From Caecitellus pseudoparvulus (lineage: Eukaryota; Bigyra: Bicosoecida): a stretch of DNA of 64,000 nucleotides. The DNA lies in assembly GCA_965644315.1 (NCBI GenBank), contig CBFFRQ010000031.1:496001-560000 (forward strand), given 5' to 3'. This document shows, one piece after another, positions 31,563-40,705 of this stretch (within the stretch, counting starts at the first letter, position 1; each line of letters opens with the position of its first letter). A model generated the notes under the pieces. The model saw only the letters and a list, made by a program, of their open reading frames with translations. It did no database searches and was not told where the DNA came from. The translations under genes and the position numbers were made by a program.

Positions 31563-34133
31563 ATGGTGGATTTAGCAGCGGCGCTGGCCACGGCGGCGCC
31601 AAGCGCTGCCGTGGACAGCGACGTGCTGGAGTACGTTCAGGAGGCGCTGGCAGCCCTGCAAGAGGGCACTGCAGCGCTGGAAGAAGACGATGTGGAAGCA
31701 ATGTGCATGCCCCTGGAGGACTTCTTGGGTGACGCCTTGCCCGCCCTGGTGCAAGCGGTGCTGAAGCAGACGCAGCCTGCGTCACCCAGCTCAGCAGCGG
31801 ACTCGCCTGCCGCTGCCGCAGCTGAAGAGGGCGACGCGCCCAAGCCTCTGCAATCCGGTGCCCTGCGCATGTCTGCAGGGGATGCCGTGCACGATGTGGC
31901 ACTCAGCATTTCCAGTGCGGGGCTGCACGCGGGGCGTGCACAGGCTCCATCAGCAGCGGACTCAATTTCCGCACAGTCCCCTGCTGACGAGGCAGGCAGC
32001 CAAGACTCCGCGCCAGCCGTTCCCGCGGCTGGAGCTGGCTCGCCAGCCCTGTCGGATCACGGGTCAAGTTCGGATTCTGCTGGCGACGAAGAAGACGAAG
32101 TCGCGTGCGCCATGGGGCTGGTGGACTGGGACTCCGGCACACTGCGAGACGCAGCCCACGCCGCCGAGGCCTTTGCTCACGTCGACGACGCTAGTGGCGG
32201 CTTCACAGAGGGCGTCCTGGCGTCCTCGTGGCGACACACCGCCATGGGTGGGACAGGCGGCTCCTCGCGCAACGTCGCCGTGCGCCAACTCACCATCGCC
32301 ACTCCCGGTGGCGAGCTGCTCTCCAACGCCAGCCTGGTGCTGGAAGACGGCCACAAGTACGGGCTGGTGGGGCGCAATGGCAGCGGCAAGAGCACTTTGC
32401 TGCGCCGCATGGTGCAAGGCAGCATCCCCGGCTTCCCGCCGCACCTGCGCACCGCCATGATCCAGTTCAAGCCAGCGCCGCCTGGAGTCACCCCCCTGCA
32501 GCTGGTGCTGCGTTCAGACACACGCCGGCGGCGCCTGCTGTCCCTGGCCAGAGCCCTGGAGGCTCTCGAAGCAGGGGAGACCGGCACACCAGTGCCGCCG
32601 CCCGCCGAGGCATCCGCTGAAGCACCCGTACCGCCTGGTCTGATGGAGGCCCTGGCCGCTCAGCCCCCTGCCGCACGGTCCGAGGCACTGGAGGGCGTGT
32701 CTGCTGAGCTGCTGGCCATGGACGCGCAGGCAGCACCTGCACGTGCGGCTCAGGCCCTTGTCAGCGTCGGGCTCCCCGTGCGCCGGCATGGGGAGCCCCT
32801 GGCTGCACTGTCAGGTGGCTGGCAGATGCGCGTGGCCATTGCCTGTGCTGTATTCCAGGAGCCAGACATCCTGGTGGCTGACGAGCCCAGCAACCACCTG
32901 GACCTGGAGGGCGTGTGGTGGATGGGGCGGTATCTGGCGGACCTGGACTGCACCTGCGTCGTGGTGTCCCACGACACGGCCTTCCTGGACATGTTTGTGA
33001 CAGACATCATCCACCTGCACCAGCAGGGTCTGCACCCGTACAGCACCAACTACGCCGGGTTCGTGGCCGCCCGGGAGGAGAAGGCGGGCATGATGAACCG
33101 CCTGCAGGCCAACCTGGACCGCAAGCGGGCCCACTACGCTGCCAGCGCCAAGCGCATGGAGGAGGCGGCGGCGGGCAAGCTGGGCAAGGGCAAGGCGGGT
33201 GGTGGCCGCAAGCTGTCACGCCTGAAGGGGGATGAGAAGAAGAGCAAGCAGGTGGCCCAGCGCCGGCACCGCATGCAGTACATGGGCCTGGACAAGACCC
33301 TGGACGGCAAGAAGTTCAGCATGCAGCGGCACTCACGGCGGCTGGGGTCTGCCGTGGACAATGCGGGGGGCTGGGTGGACGGCAAGATGACGGCAGCCGC
33401 CGTGAACACGGACCGTGAGGAGAGCGTGCAGTTCGACTTCGCCACCCTGGCCGGCTGTGATGGCTCCGTCGCCCAGCCCATAGTGGCGCTGGACGACGTC
33501 GCGTTCCGGTACCCTGGCGCCTCCGGTGACACCCTGCGGGGTGTCAGCTTGGCTCTGGACACCACCTCCCGCATCGGCATTGTGGGGGCCAACGGTAGCG
33601 GCAAGACCACCCTGCTGCGCATGCTGGCGGGGGCGGCGGAGGCCACGAGCGGGGAGGTCGTGCGCGCGCCAGGCACGCGCGTGGCGTACTTCTCCCAGCA
33701 CCACGCCGACCAGTTGGACTTGAGCAAGACGCCCGTACAGCACCTGTGCGAGGTGGCGGGACCAGGCGTGCGGCCGCAGCACCTGCGCAACCTGCTGGGC
33801 AAGTTCGGCATCGCCGGCGCCACCGCCGTCATCCCCATGCGGGACCTGTCGGGGGGGCAGCTCAGCCGTGTCTCCCTCACCTGCCTCTTCCTGGCGCGCC
33901 CGCACATGCTGGTGGCTGACGAGATCACCAACTTCTTCGACACGCACAGCATCGACGCGCTGGTGCAGGGTCTGCAGGACTTCACAGGCGCCGTCGTGCT
34001 GGTGTCCCACAACCTCGCCTTGCTCAAATCCGTCTGCTCCGTGTTCTACGTCGTCGCTGATGGCGCCCTGCGACGCCTGGAGGGCGGCCTGGACGAATAC
34101 CTCGCCGCCCACGCCGCCGCCCTGCCGGCGTGA
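31563..34133 (+). CDS. ABCF-type soluble twin-ATPase (GCN20/ABCF3-like)
   Basis: An uninterrupted frame gives 856 residues. Domain 1 has Walker A GRNGSGKST, signature LSGGWQMRVAIACAV and Walker B/D-loop LVADEPSNHLDLEG. Domain 2 has GANGSGKTT, LSGGQLSRVSL and LVADEITNFFDTHS. A linker rich in Lys/Arg joins them and there is no membrane domain, as in ABCF proteins, which act on ribosomes and translation (GCN20 with GCN1 activates the eIF2-kinase GCN2). The ~230-residue N-terminal extension is acidic/Ser-rich. Domain 1 also contains a Pro/Ala-rich insert. In domain 2 the usual DEPTNHLD reads DEITNFFD. ATTTCCGCACAG at 31965-31976 may mark the 3' end of a small in-frame intron, since a donor GTGGCA or GTGCAC about 80-93 nt upstream is in phase. 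I cannot decide this. Confidence 0.9.
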   Translation: MVDLAAALATAAPSAAVDSDVLEYVQEALAALQEGTAALEEDDVEAMCMPLEDFLGDALPALVQAVLKQTQPASPSSAADSPAAAAAEEGDAPKPLQSGALRMSAGDAVHDVALSISSAGLHAGRAQAPSAADSISAQSPADEAGSQDSAPAVPAAGAGSPALSDHGSSSDSAGDEEDEVACAMGLVDWDSGTLRDAAHAAEAFAHVDDASGGFTEGVLASSWRHTAMGGTGGSSRNVAVRQLTIATPGGELLSNASLVLEDGHKYGLVGRNGSGKSTLLRRMVQGSIPGFPPHLRTAMIQFKPAPPGVTPLQLVLRSDTRRRRLLSLARALEALEAGETGTPVPPPAEASAEAPVPPGLMEALAAQPPAARSEALEGVSAELLAMDAQAAPARAAQALVSVGLPVRRHGEPLAALSGGWQMRVAIACAVFQEPDILVADEPSNHLDLEGVWWMGRYLADLDCTCVVVSHDTAFLDMFVTDIIHLHQQGLHPYSTNYAGFVAAREEKAGMMNRLQANLDRKRAHYAASAKRMEEAAAGKLGKGKAGGGRKLSRLKGDEKKSKQVAQRRHRMQYMGLDKTLDGKKFSMQRHSRRLGSAVDNAGGWVDGKMTAAAVNTDREESVQFDFATLAGCDGSVAQPIVALDDVAFRYPGASGDTLRGVSLALDTTSRIGIVGANGSGKTTLLRMLAGAAEATSGEVVRAPGTRVAYFSQHHADQLDLSKTPVQHLCEVAGPGVRPQHLRNLLGKFGIAGATAVIPMRDLSGGQLSRVSLTCLFLARPHMLVADEITNFFDTHSIDALVQGLQDFTGAVVLVSHNLALLKSVCSVFYVVADGALRRLEGGLDEYLAAHAAALPA
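31965..31972 (+). promoter_or_regulatory. ATTTCCGC element near the 5' end of ABCF
   Basis: Exact copy (reverse orientation relative to the gene) about 400 nt after the ATG, followed directly by a possible acceptor CACAG. It is either in coding sequence or at the end of an unproven in-frame intron. Confidence 0.25.
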
Positions 34134-34212
34134 GCGGCACCACCACTCTGGCGGCACAGTGCATTGCAATACATGGCGTGTGACGACGACGCAGTCGGCC
34201 TCGGACTGGTGC

Positions 34213-35046
34213 CTAGTCCGTCCAGTGCTTCGCTTTGCCCTGCCGAATCAGCTGCTCGGCGTCAGTGCGCCGCAACAACACGGCATCGTCCTTGTTCAGC
34301 TTCACAGGCACGCCAGCGGCAGTCATGATCTCCCCCACGTCCTCCAGCATGCGCACGTTCACGTTGAGGTGCTTGGGCGGCGTCAAGTCGGACGTCAGGT
34401 CTAGGCCCACCCCCCGCATGTACTTGTTCAGGGCTTCATTGTACCCCTTGAAGTAGTCCACCTCGCTGCTGCTCAGCTTCTGCTTCCACGCATCCAGCAG
34501 GACACTGCCGTACTCCCACCGGATGCGCTCAATGCGCCGCATGCGCTCGTTGCTGTGAAGCAAGTGTGAGGGGGGGGAGTCTCGCATGCTCGTGCTGGGA
34601 GGTGCCGCACCCCAGGGCGGCAGCGGGGGCACTCACAGGTACGCGAGGAGCAGGCGCTTGTTGCGCTTGGCAGAGGTGTACTGCACCATGAGCCCCGTGG
34701 CCAGGGAGTGGTCCACTGTGCTCCGTTTCTCCTTCTGCAGCCTGCAGGTGGGCGGCGGCAGGGGCAGTGTGACGGGCGGGGCGCTGGGCACTCCCCAGTA
34801 CACGCACTGCACCAGCACGCGAATGTGCTCTTCCAGTTCGGTCACCTCTTCAATGACGCGGCGGACGCCTTCCTCCTGTGCAGAGCGGGGAGGGGGGGCG
34901 TGCAGGCTCCTCGCTCCATTCAAAGCGGCCGGCGGCGTCGAGCAGCGCTGAGGGCGCACGTTGTAGGGCGGCAGGTGCTTGGAACGGTGCAGGTCCAGGA
35001 TGAGGTCGCGGGCAACACCACAGAACTGTGCTGAGGAAGCGGCCAT
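34213..35046 (-). CDS. PSF1: GINS complex subunit PSF1
   Basis: Four exons (35046-34960, 34875-34808, 34741-34637, 34552-34213), phases 0, 2, 2, give 199 residues, the usual PSF1 length. The N-terminal A domain shows LHRSKHLPPYN, GVRRVIEEV and the junction LLLAYLNERMRRIERIRW, matching the family CLLAY...R...LRW motif. The C-terminal B domain shows VGLDLTSDLTPPKHLNVNVR, LNKDDAVLLRRTDAEQLIRQG, both strongly conserved in PSF1. With SLD5, PSF2 and PSF3 it forms the GINS ring that binds MCM2-7 and CDC45 in the replicative helicase. The gene is convergent with ABCF (79 bp between stops). Confidence 0.95.
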
Positions 35047-35510
35047 GCTCGCTTTCTGCCGTGGTCGTCGAGGCCGTCAGGCCACGCGCGCTTGGCGTTT
35101 CAGCAGAGTTTCGGCACTCCAGGCTGGCCAAGGCCACTGGCGCTTGGGAGCGCACTACTTCAACAAAGCAGTGCAGAGGTTCCCGGAATCAATTCCAGTC
35201 TTCATAGAGGTCTAAGTGGGCACTGTTCAGGGAAGTGCAAAGTGTCCCTCACACCCAGGGGCGGGTGTGCCAAGTGCCCGGCGTGTTTGGGCCCGGCCAG
35301 CGCAACTCGTTCTCGGCTCCTGCACAAGCTTCCACCCCTCACACAATCCACACCCGCTCCACGACTACAGTATCACACACTGCAATACAGCCGCTGACTC
35401 TGTCCGGCACGTGACCGGGCCAGCACCGCAGGTGCCCGCCTCGCGACAGCGCCTGACGGCAGCAGGCCGGGCGCTCTCCCCCTGCTCCCCGAGCCAACGA
35501 GCGAGCAAGC
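35047..35510. promoter_or_regulatory. Divergent promoter region between PSF1 and the PH-domain gene
   Basis: A 464-bp gap. GGCACGTGACCGG at about 35406-35418 holds a CACGTG E-box/G-box palindrome (35408-35413) about 100 bp upstream of the plus-strand ATG, a common bZIP/bHLH site in plants and algae. Short Cys/Gly-rich frames in the gap (for example around 35260-35290) are not convincing genes. Confidence 0.4.
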
Positions 35511-37067
35511 ATGGCGTCGGATTCAGGAGGCATCAAGGCCAAGTTCCAGCGTGCTGGCTACATGTGGAAGCTCCCCATGAAGGAGTGCGTGGTGGCGCCG
35601 ATTTCCGCTCGCGGCACTGCACCTGCACCTGCAAGTCCCGAGCTCTTCTCAGCACGCGCTCTGAGAAGTGGCAGCGCCGGCTGTTCATGGCCAAGGATGG
35701 ATTCCTGTTGTACTATGACCCCAAGAAGTCCCCCGAGGACCCCCATTTCGACAACAAGCCAAAGGTGAGGCGCAGAGCGCGCTGTGTGCAGCCGTCGCCG
35801 CGGCGCCCGTCACAGCGCCTGCCGAAACAGTGCATTCACCGATGCTGGGCTGCCCCTGCAGGGTGTCATTCCCCTGGGTGGCTGTTCAGTGGAGCTCATC
35901 GAGCGTGGGCCCAAGGAGTCTGGCATGCACGGGTTGAAGGTGACGCACCCTGACTTCTACACGGGGCGCCACCTGGTGCTGTGTGCCGAGAGCGAGGATG
36001 AGCAACGCGCCTGGTTCGACGCCCTGAACGACTGCGGCCGCGTGACCATGGAGAACGCCCTGCTGGGCGAGAAGATGATCCGGGAGCTGAAGGAGCAGGG
36101 CGCCAGCACAGAGGCCCAGCGCGAGGCAGCCCTGGCCCAGCTCAAGTCGCAGAAGCAGCGGCTGGAGGAGGAAGCTGCCGAGCGCGCGCGCCTGGAGACG
36201 GAGGCGGAGGAGGCGGAGCGCCTGCGTGCGGCACAGGCCAAGGCGGAGGAGGAGCGTGCGCGCCTGGAGGCGGAGCTGGCAGCCCAGGTCGCCGCCGTGG
36301 ACGCGGCACGCACGGAGCGGGAGAAGGCCCAGGCGGAAGCGGAGGCGGCCGCGGCGGCTGCAGCTGAGGCGGGCGCCTCGGTGGAGGTCAGCGAGGCGGC
36401 CAAGGCGGAGATGGAGGCCAAGGCCAAGGCGCTGGAGGCGGAGAAGGCGCGCATGGAGGAGCTGGCGTCCAAGTTGGAGAGCCAGGTGGACGAGATGTCG
36501 GGTGCGCGGCAGGAGCTGACTCGGGAGCTGGATGCCATGCGCCTAGAGGCGGAGGAGATGACGGCCAAGGTGGAGGACAGCGCCAAGCTGGCGGACAAGC
36601 TGAAGAAGGAGCAGTCCAAGCGCAAGAAGCTGGAGAAGAAGCTGCGCATCGCAGAGGACAGCTTGAAGCGCCTGGATGAGGCCCTGCGCCGCTCCGGCGT
36701 GAAGCTGGACATCGACGTCTTCGCCGACGTGCGCACGCTGCGCTCCTTCTTCGAGGAGCGTGTGGAGGAGGTCAAGCGCGACGCGCAGAAGATCGACACG
36801 ATGAAGGCTGCGCTGGGCGCCAAGAAGAAGTACAAGGCGGCCAGCGGGTCCCTGGAGAAGGAGGGCGATGCGGCCAACCCCGCCTCTGTGCCTGCCGCCG
36901 CGGCTGCCGCAGCGGCCCCGAAAGGCGCCACCCCCCCCGCTGAGCCCACGCCGGCGGCGGGCGCCTCCGGCTCCAGCGCACCGCCCGCCTCCAAGCCACC
37001 CCCCAAGTCCACTGCGCCGCCCAAGTCTGTGCCGCCCCCCAAGGCGACGGCCCCCCCCAAGCCGTGA
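35511..37067 (+). CDS. PH-domain coiled-coil protein with Pro/Ala tail
   Basis: Exons 35511-35584, 35653-35764 and 35862-37067 (phases 2, 0) give 463 residues. Residues about 10-125 form a PH domain (GYMWKLPMKDTRSEKWQRRL; DGFLLYYDPKK; GVIPLGGCSVELIE; HLVLCAESEDEQRAWFDAL with the conserved Trp). Residues about 130-345 are a continuous coiled coil of Glu/Ala/Arg heptads, including KKEQSKRKKLEKKLRIAED. The tail is Pro/Ala/Lys-rich (PPKSTAPPKSVPPPK). It probably binds phosphoinositides and dimerises as a membrane-associated adaptor; no closer family was recognised. Intron 1 (35585-35652) contains the ATTTCCGC element. Confidence 0.85.
35601..35608 (+). promoter_or_regulatory. ATTTCCGC element in the PH-gene intron 1
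   Basis: Exact copy in reverse orientation relative to the gene, 17 nt after the donor of the first intron (CGATTTCCGCTCG). Confidence 0.4.
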
Positions 37068-37245
37068 AGCCGCCGCTACACTGCGGCAGCAGACGAGCCT
37101 GAGGCGACTCTTGCCTGCTGACAAATGTACACCCATCGCCAAGCACACACCACTGCTCCACTGGGCCCCTGCTGCGCCAACGTCAACTGCAGCACGCTCC
37201 CTGCCCAACCCCTGCCACGCCGACGACTGCTCCCCGCGCTGCGCA

Positions 37246-38361
37246 ATGGCAGCGCCAGCCCCCAGCTCCGTGGCGGCCCACGCCAAGGCAGCCTCCACAG
37301 ACACACACACGAAGAAATGGGCGACACAGGTGTGCACGCGCCCGCTCCCGAGCCCTCCCTGCGTCCCCTTGCAACGCTGCTCCCTGGTGCAAATACCGCA
37401 GGCGCTTGTGCAAGACCCGTCCATGGAAGACACCAAGCAGAAGGTGCGTGCAGGGCGCGACGCCTACGTGCACCTTCACCCCTCATGTGTGTGGAACTGG
37501 CCCCCCCTTGCCGTGCTGCAGCTTGCCAGCCGCCCAGGGCTCGCCTCGGGAGTGGCGCCGGTGGACAGCGTGCCTGCGGCACACGGCGCCAGCAGCTCAG
37601 GCGCTGCACAAGGCGCTGCACAAGGCGCCGGAAGCGCCCAGAGCCCAAGTAAACGTGCCCTCATGCCGACAACCGCCTTCAAGCAGAATGCCCGCCTGGG
37701 GCGCGGCGGGGCGGGGCACCGGGGCGCCGCCGCCGACGCTGCGAGCTCCGCAGCGCAGGCGCGTGCCTTTGACAAAAACATCCAGCAGCTGCGCGGCATC
37801 TTCGCGGGCTTCGACGAGAACCGCGACAACTCCCTGCAGCGGGGAGAGCTGGTGAACGCGCTGCTGTCCCTGGGCATCCGCCCCACGGACAGCCTGCTGA
37901 AGGAGTACTTCGACGCGTCGCCACACAGCGACAAGGTAGACCTGGCCACCTTCCTGGACGTCTCCATGCGCTGCCTGGGCGGCGCCGCCACCATCTTCAG
38001 CGAAGTCATGGAGGTGATGCGGGAGGCGGACGGCGACAAGACGGGGCGCCTGGCAGTGCCCTCCCTGCGGCACCTGCTGCAGCACGTGGAGACGGGCACC
38101 CAGCTGACCAGCGAGGAGACAGAGGACTTCCTGAAGATGATCGGCATCTCGGACCTGCTGGGACAGGCCCAGCGCAGCCACGCAGTGAAGGTGGCCAACG
38201 GCACTGCTCGCCCCGGCGCCCGTGCGCCCTCCGAGTCAGACTTCGAAGTGAACTACGCCGCCCTCATCGACGACATGCTGTTCGTGGACCGGGAGGCGGC
38301 GGGGGGCGGGCGCAAGGGCAGGGGGCGCAAGGCCAGCACGCTGGCGCCCCCGCGCCTGTGA
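37246..38361 (+). CDS. EF-hand protein of unknown specific function
   Basis: Three exons (37246-37329, 37402-37443, 37522-38361), all phase 0, give 321 residues. After an Ala/Ser-rich N-terminus, residues about 135-150 hold a canonical EF-hand loop (DENRDNSLQRGE, with Asp1, Asn3, Asp5, Ser7 and Glu12). A second, degenerate loop follows about 75 residues later (EADGDKTGRLAVPSL). The segment DASPHSDKVDLATFLDVSMRC between them resembles the calmodulin-like pairing of EF units. The C-terminus is basic (GGGRKGRGRKAST). It may be a calcium sensor; no pathway can be assigned. The stop codon lies only 12 bp from the PARP stop, with a palindromic AATGCATT between them. Confidence 0.75.
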   Translation: MAAPAPSSVAAHAKAASTDTHTKKWATQVCTRPLPSPPCVPLQRCSLVQIPQALVQDPSMEDTKQKVRAGRDAYVHLHPSCVWNWPPLAVLQLASRPGLASGVAPVDSVPAAHGASSSGAAQGAAQGAGSAQSPSKRALMPTTAFKQNARLGRGGAGHRGAAADAASSAAQARAFDKNIQQLRGIFAGFDENRDNSLQRGELVNALLSLGIRPTDSLLKEYFDASPHSDKVDLATFLDVSMRCLGGAATIFSEVMEVMREADGDKTGRLAVPSLRHLLQHVETGTQLTSEETEDFLKMIGISDLLGQAQRSHAVKVANGTARPGARAPSESDFEVNYAALIDDMLFVDREAAGGGRKGRGRKASTLAPPRL

Positions 38362-38373
38362 GCCAGCAATGCA
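38362..38373. terminator. 12-bp convergent 3' gap with palindrome AATGCATT
   Basis: Between the EF-hand and PARP stop codons only 12 bp remain, including most of AATGCATT (38368-38375, overlapping the PARP stop edge). Both 3' UTRs must extend into the opposite gene. The palindrome reads the same on both strands and might serve 3'-end formation in both directions; similar AATGCA words follow the stops of the cystathionine-lyase and ABCF genes. Confidence 0.25.
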
Positions 38374-40558
38374 TTACGCGTCACTGAAGTGGAAGTCCAC
38401 CAGGCACAGGAAACGCAGCCGGCACTGGTCTTCCGAGTACACCACGTACTCGTTGTACAGCAAGTCGCCATCCTCCTCCACGTCCACACCCTTGGCATCC
38501 ACCACACGGTCTCCCGCCCCGGCCCCGCCGCCCTCTGCACCAGCCCCAGCACTCGCCGTGCCGGCAGCTGCGGCGGCGGCGGCGAGCTTGGCTGCCGCTG
38601 CCACATCCAGGTCCTCCTCGTCGCTGTCGTCGCTGCCACTGCCGTCAGCGGCGTGCCCGGGCGCCTGAGCAGCTGCCCCGCCCTGCCCTGCGTTCACGCC
38701 TGTCAGGGGGCCCACTGGCAGCAGAGACGTCTCCAGTGATGGGCCCAGGAAGGCGTCCAGGTCCTGGATGGTGTCAGCAGCCGCGCCATCCTCCGCCGCC
38801 GCCAGGGCCGTCTCCAAGCTGCCTCGCAGCTCCCCCAGGTGCCCCTGCTGGCCCGCCCCACACACTTGGCGGCCCATGCCCAGCGTGCTGTGGTGGGGCG
38901 CGGGCGGCCGCCCCTTGATGTACTCTGCCTTGGCCAGCTGGTACTCACGCCCTGTGAACACCTCGGACAGCAGCAGGACGCCCTGGCCCCCTGCATCCCC
39001 TGCGAAGCAGTAGTTCGCCGACTTGGACGCGCAGTCCGCGAAGTAGATGCCCTTGCCGAACATGTACCCCGTGCTGGGCGCCTCGGGGGGTGCCACCCGC
39101 AGCCCCTGCGACAGAATGCCCACCATGTTGCTCAGCCGGCTGCCGTGCCACAGCAGGCGGGTCGGCGGGACGCCCCGCTGCCCCGCCAACTCTGCGAAGG
39201 GCGTGAAGCGAGGACCCTGCCCCTTCAAGTCCACTGCGAACACCTCCCGCAGAGACAGCGTGTAGTCCGTGTGGGTGGGCGCGTGGGTGCCGTGGATGGC
39301 CCCTTCGATGGAGCGCCACAGCGGCGTGGTGGGCGGCACGTGCAGCATGCGCGCGCCCATGGCCTTGTACGCGAAGTCCACTGGGTTCACGTTCTTCCGT
39401 GTCACCTTCAGTGCCCGCATGGCGATGTCCACCTGCGTCAGCGTGTACAGCGTCTCCTCCAGCTCAGCCAGCTTCTCCAGCGAGAACACCGTGGGCGGAA
39501 CAGAGAAGCCGAAGGAGTGTGGGATGGTGGAGTAAAAGTCATTGGACAGCTCCCGCGCCCGCGGACGGTCCCCGCTCTTGATGGCGCCCTCCAGCTTGCT
39601 CAGAATGCGGTACCCCATGCCCAGCTGCTTGCGGCTCAGCTTGCCGAGGGGCGCCCGCTTCAGGTCGATGTTGAGGGAGGCAAGCGTGGCCGACAGCGCT
39701 GACACGTCTGTCAGGCGCTTCACGAGCTCCTGCACGGGCGGGGGCAGCGCGCTGGGGGGTGGTGGCGTGCTGTCGGCTCGGCGGCGCTTCTTGCTGGCGC
39801 TGCCCGGCGTGCCGCTGCCCCCCTCTGCCTCCTCTTCCTCCACATGGTCCACATCCACGACACGGTAGTGCCCCGGCACGGGCGCTGTGCCTGAGCCCCA
39901 TGCTCTCCCTGTCTTGCTCTCGAAAATGCTCGCATACTTCGCCAACGCGGGGGCCAGGCTGGAGAAGGGGTATCCCCGGTGCTGCCCCTTGTACCCGATG
40001 CGGCCGTTGTTGGAGAAGACGATGAAGGGCTGCTCTGCCCCTGGCCCGTCGTCCGCCACCAGCAGTGCCAGGGAGTAGAACTTGTTGTTGTTGGCGGCGG
40101 CGTCGGTCTTGTTCAGCATGACGGCGTGCAGGTCCCCCTCCTCCCCCACGTGCACCGAGTACTGGGCGCGCTGCTCGAAGATTTTGGGCACGGCCAGCTT
40201 GGCAAGAGAGGAAGCCTTGCCCTTGGCGCGCTTGGTGCCGCGCCTGGCCCTGCCGCGGCGTGGCGGGCTGCCCATCGCAGCTGCTCGCTGCTGCACTGCG
40301 CCAGTGATGAGCTCCTTCACCAGCTCCTTGTGCTGCGAAAGCTTGAAGTCCACCTTGGTCTGCAGCTGCTTCTTGAACTGTCCCAGCTTCAGTGCCTTCA
40401 AGTCAGGCACCTCCGCGAGTTGCTGTGGGAGGTGGACACGCTCGTCGTGGGGTTTCGGCGTCGTTTCAAACACTTTCCGCACGAGCACTTACCGCTTCGA
40501 TGAGCGGCGCCAGCGTCAGCGCCACCACGCTGGCATCCTCCTTGACAGCACCTGCCAT
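38374..40558 (-). CDS. PARP: Poly(ADP-ribose) polymerase (WGR-PRD-ART type)
   Basis: A short first exon (40558-40493) and a long exon (40422-38374) joined in phase 0 give 704 residues. The WGR-type domain includes YSVHVGEEGDLHAVML and FSNNGRIGYKGQH (residues about 105-170). The helical regulatory domain follows (LSKLEGAIKSGDRPRARELS; FYSTIPHSFG). The catalytic domain has the H-Y-E triad: His in LLWHGSRLSNMVGIL, Tyr in GKGIYFADCASKSANYC and Glu in LLYNEYVVYSEDQCR near the C-terminus. There are no PARP1-type zinc fingers or BRCT, so it resembles PARP2/PARP3. The basic N-terminal part (RRGRARRGTKRAKGK) may bind DNA or target the nucleus. A Glu/Asp-rich loop (GSDDSDEEDLD) is inserted late in the ART domain. 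Intron 1 carries TGCGGAAAG near its donor. Confidence 0.95.
40473..40480 (-). promoter_or_regulatory. Variant GCGGAAAG element in PARP intron 1
   Basis: Sense strand reads TCGTGCGGAAAGTG starting 9 nt after the GTAAGT donor, sharing TCGTGCGGAAA with the BRX1 intron. One mismatch from the 8-mer. Confidence 0.3.
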
Positions 40559-40705
40559 GTCACTTTGTAACAATCTCAGCCCGGACACACCCTGCCGTCA
40601 CGCTTCAAGGGTTGCCGCTGACGGGAAGTGAGTGGGAGGGGTTGGATTGTGCTGCGCCGCCGCTGCTGCCTGGAGTTGCGCAGGCACCAGCGCAGTGCAA
40701 GGAAA

